From Tyzzerella sp963558545 (GTDB lineage: Bacteria > Bacillota > Clostridia > Lachnospirales > CAG-274): a DNA stretch of 22,497 bases. This document shows, one piece after another, positions 15,919-22,497 of the stretch. Below the pieces are notes generated by a model. It did no database searches. It was not told where the DNA came from and saw only the letters and a list, made by a program, of their open reading frames with translations. Position 1 is the first letter of the stretch. Each line of letters begins with the position of its first letter. The DNA lies in assembly GCF_963558545.1 (NCBI RefSeq), contig NZ_CAUWHO010000035.1, positions 1 through 22,497 of the forward strand, in the 5' to 3' direction. The position numbers and the translations under genes are program-made.

Positions 15919-16407
15919 CTAGTAATAATACACTATTTTATCTTCCATTAATGTTTTTTTTACATCTATAACCCTTTGGTTAGAAGAGCCTATCCATTGT
16001 AGCTCTTTATTTGATAATTCGTCTATATATTTCCCATCTACTAATACATCTATGTATTCTATATTATTTAAATTATTTATTTCTTCCCAAGTATAACCTG
16101 TGTATAGCCAAATATCTTTTGTAGGGAAATTGCTTTTTATCTCTTTCATAAAATTAAATATTTCTTCTCTATTTTGTTTATGTAGAGGGTCTCCACCACT
16201 AAATGTAATACCCTTTATATAATTTTTTTCTAATGCACTAAATATTTCTTTTTTTGCGCTTTCATCAAATATTAATCCCTTATTTATATCCCAAGTTATT
16301 TTATTATGACAATTATAACATTTATGTTCACATCCAGAAACCCACAAAACAACTCTAAGACCTGTACCATTTAACATATCGTCGTGTGTAATATTATGAT
16401 ATTTCAT
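15919..16407 (-). CDS. nrdG: Anaerobic ribonucleotide reductase activating protein (radical SAM)
   Basis: A 162-residue radical SAM enzyme that uses a [4Fe-4S] cluster and S-adenosylmethionine to generate the glycyl radical on NrdD. The cluster-binding motif is C-x3-C-x2-C: C26, C30 and C33 in GCEHKCYNCHN. TFSGGDPL (68-75) is the SAM-binding GGD/E element. The short N-terminal region (MKYHNITHDDMLNGTGLRVVLWVSGC) is typical of NrdG. Length is normal. An AGGGG site precedes the ATG. It is 9 bases after nrdD and 9 before dut, so it is translated from the same transcript. Confidence 0.95.
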   Translation of the reverse strand: MKYHNITHDDMLNGTGLRVVLWVSGCEHKCYNCHNKITWDINKGLIFDESAKKEIFSALEKNYIKGITFSGGDPLHKQNREEIFNFMKEIKSNFPTKDIWLYTGYTWEEINNLNNIEYIDVLVDGKYIDELSNKELQWIGSSNQRVIDVKKTLMEDKIVYYY

Positions 16408-16416
16408 TTTTTCCCC

Positions 16417-18567
16417 TTACATACTTAATCTATCTTTTATTTCATTCATTTTAGCTTCGTTTAGCCTAGTATCTCCATTTACTCTAGAATAGCTTAAATA
16501 CCCATTCATACGGTCTATTTTAGTTAGGTTATCACTACCACATTTAGGACAAATATCCATATTAAGCTGGCTATGCCCACATTTATCACAATAAGATAAA
16601 CTAAGGTTTACACCCTCATAAAAGCCCAAATCCATAGCACGTTTTACAAGAGTCTTTATTGCCTCTTTATTGTATTCTATTGGATATTTTACATATTGTA
16701 TCTTACCACCATTTAATAAATGCCAAAAACGTTTTTCTGTATCCTGTTTTTGTATAGGTGTTATATTTTCTGTAACGTGTGCGTGGAAAGAATTACTTAC
16801 ATATTCCCTATCAGATACATTTTCTATAATTCCAAATTTTTGCCTAAATTGCTTAACTTGTAACCCACATAAACTTTCGGCAGGTGTTCCATATATAGCA
16901 TATAACACTTTGTCCTCATTTTTAAATTTTTCTATTTTTTTATTAATATACTCCATAACTTCTATAGCAAACGTACCATCTTCAAATAAAGATTTTTTAT
17001 TATGTAATTGTTGCAATTCGTTTAAGGCAGTTATACCAAAACTTGCTGTAACAGATTTTAAAATAGGTTTTATTTTATCAGAAGGCTTTAAATTACCTCC
17101 ATAAAATCCACCTTCACAATATGCAATAGGATTAGTAGATGCTTTCATTTCTCCTAAATAGTCTAATGTTTTTAAATGTAAATTTCTTATCATTTCTAAA
17201 TAATAATCTAGCACACAATAAAAATCTTTACTTTCTGCTTTTGCCTTTGCATATATCATAGGTAAATGTAAAGAAACAGCACCTATATTAAATCTACCTA
17301 CTGTTATAGCCTTGTCATTTTCATCTACTGGTTTTATACCACCTTTTTCAAACCAAAGACTTAAAAATGCCCTACAACCCATAGGAGATATAACTGCTTT
17401 ATGTTTTTTATATGCTTCTGCCACATAGCTATCTCCAGTTAAACTTAAATAGTCTGGATACATAGTTTTGCTAGAACATTCTATAGCATCATCAAACACA
17501 TCTTCTAGCTCTTTTCCATCTCCATGTAAATTTTCATCATATAAAAATACTATTTTAGGGAAAAGTACTGGCTTTTTATTTCCTTCTTTTCCTTGCCCCT
17601 CCTTATGTACCCTTAATATTATTTTACTAGCCATTTTAGCAAATTTTGTTTTACCAAGACCTATTGTAAATGTAACAAATGGATAATCTCCTCTAGAAGA
17701 ACCAACAGAATTTAATTTATACTCTATACCTTGAAAACCTTGTTCAAAATCTCTCTGTAATTTTTCAATTGCTTTTTCTTCTATAAACTGCATATCAGTA
17801 TAACTTAGATTTTTTCCTTTTGCATAAGATAATATATCTTTTATTTCATTTACATACTTAGTATAACTTTTTTTTGCATATTTTTCTAATATTTTATCTA
17901 TTTCTGGTACAGTAAAACCACCATATTGTTGAGATGATGTAGATAAAATAACATCTCCTATAACATCAAAAGCAACTGCTAATGTTTTTGGCTCATTATA
18001 CCAAAGGTTGCCCATTTCAAATCCGCCTTCTAGAACTTTTTCCATATCAAATAGACAACAATTAATAGTATCTCTTCTTGCTGTCATATCGTGAATGTAT
18101 ATATATCCGTCATTACAAGCTTGCTTTTCTTCTGTTGTTAGGAAAAATTTTTTATAAAGCTCTTTATTTAATTGATTATATATTAAGCTTCTTTTAGTTG
18201 CTACTAATGCACTATCTGTATTGCTATTTTCTTTATCTCCTATATACATTATAGACTGGGCCTTTTGGTAAACATCATCTAGCATATGTACAAAATCTTG
18301 CTTATAATTTCTATAATCTTTATAACTTTTAGCAACATCTGGGTTAATACTTTCTAAAGCACTTTCTACAAGATTGTGCATAATATGTATAGGTACTTCG
18401 GTAAAACCACTTTTTTCTATTTCATTTTTTATAATATTACATATATTATTATAATCATATTCTTCAAAATGGTACATTACTCTATTTGCAGATTTTGTAA
18501 TGGCATTTATTATTTTTTTGTCATCAAAATCTTCTAGCGTACCATCTTTTTTTATAACTTTTACCAA
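16417..18567 (-). CDS. nrdD: Anaerobic ribonucleoside-triphosphate reductase (class III)
   Basis: This 716-residue oxygen-sensitive enzyme reduces NTPs to dNTPs using a glycyl radical. The start is TTG at 18567, with GGAGGGG (18580-18574) six bases upstream. An N-terminal ATP-cone (about 1-95, VKVIKKDGTLEDFDDKKI) gives allosteric control. Active-site cysteines are plausible at C170/C171 (DTINCCLFDM) and C398 (MGCRAF). A C-terminal zinc site uses C660, C663, C673 and C676, and the radical glycine is expected at G689 in DRMNGYLS. The chain ends 27 residues later. It is followed by nrdG and dut. Presence of this operon indicates a strict or facultative anaerobe. Confidence 0.96.
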   Translation of the reverse strand: MVKVIKKDGTLEDFDDKKIINAITKSANRVMYHFEEYDYNNICNIIKNEIEKSGFTEVPIHIMHNLVESALESINPDVAKSYKDYRNYKQDFVHMLDDVYQKAQSIMYIGDKENSNTDSALVATKRSLIYNQLNKELYKKFFLTTEEKQACNDGYIYIHDMTARRDTINCCLFDMEKVLEGGFEMGNLWYNEPKTLAVAFDVIGDVILSTSSQQYGGFTVPEIDKILEKYAKKSYTKYVNEIKDILSYAKGKNLSYTDMQFIEEKAIEKLQRDFEQGFQGIEYKLNSVGSSRGDYPFVTFTIGLGKTKFAKMASKIILRVHKEGQGKEGNKKPVLFPKIVFLYDENLHGDGKELEDVFDDAIECSSKTMYPDYLSLTGDSYVAEAYKKHKAVISPMGCRAFLSLWFEKGGIKPVDENDKAITVGRFNIGAVSLHLPMIYAKAKAESKDFYCVLDYYLEMIRNLHLKTLDYLGEMKASTNPIAYCEGGFYGGNLKPSDKIKPILKSVTASFGITALNELQQLHNKKSLFEDGTFAIEVMEYINKKIEKFKNEDKVLYAIYGTPAESLCGLQVKQFRQKFGIIENVSDREYVSNSFHAHVTENITPIQKQDTEKRFWHLLNGGKIQYVKYPIEYNKEAIKTLVKRAMDLGFYEGVNLSLSYCDKCGHSQLNMDICPKCGSDNLTKIDRMNGYLSYSRVNGDTRLNEAKMNEIKDRLSM

Positions 18568-18590
18568 TTTTAACCCCTCCTAAAATTTTA

Positions 18591-18619
18591 TAAAAATATC
18601 ATTAAAATTGATATTTTTA
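18591..18619 (-). promoter_or_regulatory. Leader hairpin of the nrdD operon
   Basis: An 11-bp perfect inverted repeat (TAAAAATATCA at 18591-18601, TGATATTTTTA at 18609-18619) with a 7-base loop lies between the nrdD promoter and its ribosome-binding site. It could be an mRNA leader structure or a repressor site. The stem is nearly all AT, and no canonical NrdR box was found nearby. Confidence 0.35.
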
Positions 18620-18643
18620 GCATATATAGTAGCTGTAATATTA

Positions 18644-18671
18644 ATTATACACAAGTTATAGTTTTAGTCAA
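18644..18671 (-). promoter_or_regulatory. Promoter of nrdD-nrdG-dut
   Basis: On the minus strand, -35 TTGACT (18671-18666) and -10 TATAAT (18649-18644) are separated by 16 bases. Transcription would start about 70 bases upstream of the TTG start codon, leaving room for the leader hairpin. Confidence 0.75.
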
Positions 18672-18869
18672 GACACTATTATATTGCTAAATTTTAATTT
18701 TTATTAACTTTTTATTTTATTATAGGCTTATTTTAACAAATTTATTTTTAAAATTTTTTATAACTTATATAAATAATATTTCATATATTAAAAAAACTAA
18801 ATATAATATGTGTTATATTATTATTATTATTGAATAATATATTTATATAGATTTATAAGGAGAATTGTT
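18672..18869. other. Intergenic region upstream of asnB
   Basis: The whole gap between the divergent nrdD and asnB genes is 302 bases. Apart from the nrdD promoter and leader hairpin, this part is extremely AT-rich. A TATAAT at 18802-18807 could be the asnB -10 box, but no credible -35 lies 16-18 bases before it. I saw no T-box antiterminator motif. The asnB ribosome-binding site AAGGAG is at 18857-18862. Confidence 0.4.
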
Positions 18870-20720
18870 ATGTGTGGAATAGCAGGATTTTCAAGTTTTA
18901 ATGAACATTTTTTAAATAATGAAGGATTTTTCACAGAAATTTTAGAAAATATGAGAGAATCTTTAAAAAGAAGAGGTAATGATGCAAAGGGATTTTATAT
19001 AGACAACCATTTTTGTGCAACTCACGCTAGATTATCTATTAGAGATTTAACGGAAAGTGGAACCCAACCTATAATAAAAATTATAAATAACAATAAATAT
19101 ATTATAGTTTATAATGGTGAAATATATAATACAAGTGAACTAAAAAAAGACTTAAAAACCAAAGGTTATAAATTCACAACATCAACAGATACAGAAGTAA
19201 TTTTATATTTATTTATAGAATATAAAGAAAAATGTGTAGAATATTTAAATGGTATATTTGCATTTTCTATATATGATACGCAAAATGAAACAATGTATCT
19301 ATTTAGAGATAGAGTTGGTATAAAACCATTATTTTATACAATAAATGATAACACACTAGTATTTGGGTCAGAACCTAAAGCTATTTTTAAATATCCTAGT
19401 ATAGTACCTACTATAAATCTAGATAGCTTAAAACAGATATTAGGTTTAGGTCCTGCTAGAATAGCTGGAAAAGGCGTATTTAAAAATTTATATGAAATAA
19501 AACCAGGGCATTTTGCTATTTTTAATAAATATGGTTTTAAAGAAATTCAATATTGGGAGCTAAAAAGCGATTATCATAAAGATAGTTATGAGCAAACAGT
19601 AGAAAAGGTATCATTTTTAGTAAGAGATTCCATAGAAAGTCAATTAGTATCAGATGTAGATGTATGTACATTTTTATCTGGTGGTATAGATTCTAGCATA
19701 GTTACTGCTGTTTCTTCTAACTATCTAAATAAATTGGGTAAAAAGCTAAATACATTTTCATTTGATTTCAAAGAAAATGATATATATTTTAAATCTAATA
19801 GTTTTCAACCAGAACGTGATAAGCCATATGTAGATATTATGCTAAAAGAATACGATTTAAATCATAAATATTTAGAATGTAACGAAGAAGAGCTTATAGA
19901 TTTGTTATATAAAGCTGTAGATGCTAAAGACTTGCCAGGTATGGCAGATGTAGATGCTTCTATGTTATATTTTTGTTCTCTAGTTTCTAAAGAAAATAAA
20001 GTGGCTTTAACAGGAGAATGTGCAGATGAAATATTTGGAGGTTATCCTTGGTTTTATAGAGAAGATTTATTAAATTCTAATACATTTCCTTGGTCTAAAA
20101 ATATTGACACAAGAGAGCTATTTTTAATTGAAGATTTAAAAGACAAATTAAAATTATCTGAATTTTCTTTAGAAAATTATGAAAAATCTATAAAAAGTAC
20201 TCCTTATCTATATGGAGAATCAAAAGAAGAATGTAAAAGACGAGAAATTGCTTATTTAAATATAAAGTGGTTTATGTCAACATTGTTAGAAAGAATGGAC
20301 AGAATGAGTATGTATAATAGCTTAGAGGCTAGAGTTCCATTTGCAGACCATAGAATAATAGAGTATCTTTGGAATGTACCTTGGGATATGAAATATAAAA
20401 ATAATATAGAAAAAAGCCTACTTAGAGAAGCAACCAAAGACTTATTACCAAAAGAGCTTTTAAATCGCAAAAAAAGTCCATATCCTAAAACATATAACCC
20501 TAACTATGAAAAACTCTTAATTAATGAACTACAATCTATAATAAATAACAATAACTCCCCTATTAACAATTTAATAGATAAAAACAAAGTATTAGAATTT
20601 ATTAAAAAACCTTCAGATTATGGTAAACCTTGGTTTGGACAATTAATGTCTTCCCCTCAGCTTATGGCATATTTTATACAAATTAATTATTGGTTAGATA
20701 AATACAATTTATCTTTATAA
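18870..20720 (+). CDS. asnB: Asparagine synthase (glutamine-hydrolysing)
   Basis: A 616-residue two-domain enzyme that makes asparagine from aspartate, ATP and glutamine-derived ammonia. The N-terminal glutaminase begins MCGIAGF, with the nucleophile C2 exposed after Met removal. Other glutaminase features are R54 in ARLSIRD, YNGEIYN (81-87) and TDTEVI (106-111). The RGPD element usual near residue 35 reads RGND here. The synthetase domain has the pyrophosphate loop LSGGIDSS (269-276) and TGECADEIFGGYPW (381-394). AAGGAG lies 7 bases upstream of the ATG. It is flanked by the divergent nrd operon and its own terminator, so it is probably monocistronic. Some AsnB-like proteins act on cell-wall precursors, but nothing here argues for that. 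Confidence 0.92.
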   Translation: MCGIAGFSSFNEHFLNNEGFFTEILENMRESLKRRGNDAKGFYIDNHFCATHARLSIRDLTESGTQPIIKIINNNKYIIVYNGEIYNTSELKKDLKTKGYKFTTSTDTEVILYLFIEYKEKCVEYLNGIFAFSIYDTQNETMYLFRDRVGIKPLFYTINDNTLVFGSEPKAIFKYPSIVPTINLDSLKQILGLGPARIAGKGVFKNLYEIKPGHFAIFNKYGFKEIQYWELKSDYHKDSYEQTVEKVSFLVRDSIESQLVSDVDVCTFLSGGIDSSIVTAVSSNYLNKLGKKLNTFSFDFKENDIYFKSNSFQPERDKPYVDIMLKEYDLNHKYLECNEEELIDLLYKAVDAKDLPGMADVDASMLYFCSLVSKENKVALTGECADEIFGGYPWFYREDLLNSNTFPWSKNIDTRELFLIEDLKDKLKLSEFSLENYEKSIKSTPYLYGESKEECKRREIAYLNIKWFMSTLLERMDRMSMYNSLEARVPFADHRIIEYLWNVPWDMKYKNNIEKSLLREATKDLLPKELLNRKKSPYPKTYNPNYEKLLINELQSIINNNNSPINNLIDKNKVLEFIKKPSDYGKPWFGQLMSSPQLMAYFIQINYWLDKYNLSL

Positions 20721-20745
20721 AAAAGAGGCATTTTAGCCTCTTTTT
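20720..20745 (+). terminator. Terminator of asnB
   Basis: A 10-bp stem (AAAAAGAGGC at 20720-20729, GCCTCTTTTT at 20736-20745) with a 6-base loop overlaps the asnB stop codon and ends in a T-run. It is a typical rho-independent terminator and separates asnB from the penicillin-binding protein gene. Confidence 0.88.
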
Positions 20746-20825
20746 ATAAATGTGCCTAAAATAGAATATATATACACTTTTTGATATATAATGTAAAACT
20801 AGTATCTATTATTAAGGAGGAATTT

Positions 20826-22497
20826 ATGGATAAATTAAATATAAACAGTAAAAAGAAAATTATATTATATTTAATTATTTTTCAGTCAACATTTGTATTT
20901 CTTATTTGTAGGGTATTTTTCATACAAAATATAAAAGCTGAAGAATATCAAAAAATGGCTTATGAGCAACAAACAAGAGATAGATTAATATCTCCTAAAA
21001 GAGGTGAAATTGTTGATAAGAATAATAACCCTATAGCTACTAATAAAAGTGTTTACTCTATTAGCGTTATAAATTCTCAAATAAAAGAACCTGAAAAAGT
21101 TGCATCTATTTTATCTAAAGAGCTAGATTTAAATTATGAAGATGTACTTAAAAAAGTTAATAAAAAAGTAGCATTGGAAAGGATTAAAACAAAAGTAGAC
21201 AAAGAAAAAGCAGATAAAATAAGAAACTTAAATTTAGTAGGTGTTATGATTGATGAGGATATAAAAAGAATATACCCAAATAATAATATGGCATCACAAG
21301 TTATAGGTTTTGTAGGTAAAGACAACCAAGGCATCATAGGACTAGAGGCTAAATATGATGAATACCTAAAAGGAAAACAAGGTAAAATTTTAACAGAAAC
21401 AGATGCTCGTGGTATAGAACTAAAAAATGGTAATCAAGAAAGATTAGCCCCAATAAATGGGTATACTTTAGTAACTTCTTTAGATATAAACATACAAAAA
21501 TATGCAGAACAAACGTTAGAAAAGGTTGTTAAAGCAAAAGGTGCAAAAAGAGGCTCTATAATATTAATGAATCCTCAAAATGGCGAAATATATGCTATGG
21601 CAAATAAACCTGATTTTAACTTAAATGAACCTTTTATTATAAATGATGAAAATTTAAAATCTAGCTGGGATAATATGTCTCAAAAGGATAAAAATAATGC
21701 ACTAAATCAAATGTGGAGAAACTTTAGCATTAATGATACATACGAACCAGGCTCAACTTTTAAGGTAATGACTTCTGCTATGGGTCTTAATGAAAACTTA
21801 ATAACACCAGAAACTAATTTTAACTGTGGTGGTGGAAAAACTGTAGGTGGTAGATATATAAAATGTTGGCGTTCGCCTAGAAGCCACGGTAGCCAAACTT
21901 TCGTTCAAGGCGTTCAAAATTCTTGCAATCCTGTATTTATGGAAGTTGGCGAAAAATTAGGAGCTGATAAATTTTATGAATATATGAAGATTTTTGGATT
22001 TAATGAAAAAACTGGTGTAGATTTACCTGGAGAAGCTGTTGGTATAATGCATAAAAAAGAAAAAGTAGGTCCTGTGGAACTTGCAACTATGAGCTTTGGT
22101 CAATCTTTTCAAATAACTCCCCTACAGTTATTAAGGGCCATATCTTCTGTTATAAATGGTGGAGAACTTATTACTCCTCATTTTGCTACAAAAATATTAG
22201 ATGAAAATGGTAATGTTATAGAAGAATTAAATTATGAAAAAGGTAGAAGAACTGTATCTAAAGAAACATCTGAACAAATGAAATGGATATTAGAAAGTGT
22301 TGTTTCAGAAGGTACTGGCAACAAAACATATATACCTGGCTTTAGAATTGGTGGTAAAACTGCAACAAGTGAAAAATTACCAAGAAGAAGCGGTAAATAT
22401 ATTGCATCTTTTTGTGCATTTGCACCATCCGAAAATCCTCAGGTTATTGCATTAGTTTTAGTTGATGAACCTCAAGGAGTTTATTATGGTGGGCAAG
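20826..22497 (+). CDS. spoVD: Class B penicillin-binding protein (SpoVD/FtsI type), cut by window edge
   Basis: The frame is open for 557 codons and runs off the right edge, so the C terminus (including any PASTA domain) is unseen. AAGGAGG lies 5 bases before the ATG. An N-terminal membrane anchor (about 11-34) is followed by the PBP dimerisation domain with SPKRGEIVDKNNNPIATN (56-73) and a transpeptidase domain. The catalytic motifs are S310-x-x-K313 (GSTFK), S366-C-N368, and a third box reading K511-T-A rather than KTG. It cross-links peptidoglycan outside the membrane, either at the spore cortex (SpoVD) or the division septum (FtsI/PBP2B). The two cannot be separated here, so the symbol is tentative. 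It is not next to mraW/murE-type genes in the visible part. Confidence 0.85.
   Translation, partial: MDKLNINSKKKIILYLIIFQSTFVFLICRVFFIQNIKAEEYQKMAYEQQTRDRLISPKRGEIVDKNNNPIATNKSVYSISVINSQIKEPEKVASILSKELDLNYEDVLKKVNKKVALERIKTKVDKEKADKIRNLNLVGVMIDEDIKRIYPNNNMASQVIGFVGKDNQGIIGLEAKYDEYLKGKQGKILTETDARGIELKNGNQERLAPINGYTLVTSLDINIQKYAEQTLEKVVKAKGAKRGSIILMNPQNGEIYAMANKPDFNLNEPFIINDENLKSSWDNMSQKDKNNALNQMWRNFSINDTYEPGSTFKVMTSAMGLNENLITPETNFNCGGGKTVGGRYIKCWRSPRSHGSQTFVQGVQNSCNPVFMEVGEKLGADKFYEYMKIFGFNEKTGVDLPGEAVGIMHKKEKVGPVELATMSFGQSFQITPLQLLRAISSVINGGELITPHFATKILDENGNVIEELNYEKGRRTVSKETSEQMKWILESVVSEGTGNKTYIPGFRIGGKTATSEKLPRRSGKYIASFCAFAPSENPQVIALVLVDEPQGVYYGGQ

Noticed and set aside
18672..18869. T-box riboswitch upstream of asnB
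   Set aside because: No conserved T-box sequence or antiterminator/terminator pair is visible before the asnB ribosome-binding site.
20771..20778. TATACACT as a sigma-E -10 box for the spoVD-like gene
   Set aside because: Seven of eight bases fit the sporulation consensus but no matching -35 was seen, and such AT-rich matches are expected by chance.
1..22497. CRISPR arrays, tRNA/rRNA genes, insertion sequences, phage or defence genes
   Set aside because: I saw no regularly spaced repeats, no tRNA-like GTTCGA-type arms, no transposase or integrase motifs and no defence-family domains anywhere in the window.

Overview
The window is AT-rich DNA with Gram-positive style ribosome-binding sites (AGGAGG-type), TTGACA/TATAAT promoters, intrinsic terminators and closely packed operons. 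Gene content points to an anaerobic low-GC Firmicute, most likely a member of the Clostridia: class III (oxygen-sensitive) ribonucleotide reductase NrdD/NrdG, the hup-rqcP pair, an rsgA-rpe-thiN run, and a SpoVD/FtsI-type penicillin-binding protein. I cannot name the genus from sequence alone.

Layout. 1-308 is non-coding and holds two intrinsic-terminator-like hairpins. 309-6905 is a seven-gene run on the minus strand, read rsgA, rpe, thiN, a small ACT protein, a UPF0210/PFL-like protein, pepD, and an AI-2E-family membrane protein. Gaps are 4-33 bases, so it is probably one operon ending in the hairpin at 232-300. 6906-7059 is a divergent regulatory region with a consensus promoter and an ArsR/SmtB-type operator. 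7060-9761 is a metal-resistance operon on the plus strand: an ArsR/SmtB/CadC-type sensor and a Zn/Cd/Pb-type P1B ATPase. A strong bidirectional terminator follows. 9852-14067 (minus) carries proC, with its own promoter, followed by a 1125-residue PAS/GAF/GGDEF/EAL protein. 14149-14746 (minus) carries hup then rqcP, separated by a 26-bp perfect hairpin. 14747-15396 holds the hup promoter and a badly decayed gene. 15397-18567 (minus) is nrdD-nrdG-dut, a deoxynucleotide operon with its own promoter. 18870-20720 (plus) is asnB with a terminator. 20826 to the right edge (plus) is a class B penicillin-binding protein cut by the window end.

How the genes work together. The nrdD-nrdG-dut operon makes dNTPs anaerobically and probably removes dUTP. 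The arsR-cadA unit is a self-contained, metal-inducible efflux module inserted next to the rsgA operon. rsgA (ribosome maturation) and rqcP (ribosome quality control) are housekeeping translation genes. The GGDEF/EAL protein is predicted to be a c-di-GMP phosphodiesterase, because its EAL residues are intact while its cyclase motif is degenerate.

Most of the window is ordinary housekeeping DNA and I found no convincing new defence or mobile system. The most informative oddities are the decayed secreted-protein gene at 14936-15353, the hairpin between hup and rqcP, the metal-sensor site composition, the ACT/UPF0210 pair of unknown function, and several substituted signature motifs (IGEA in the ATPase, NGNEF in the GGDEF protein, KTA in the penicillin-binding protein).
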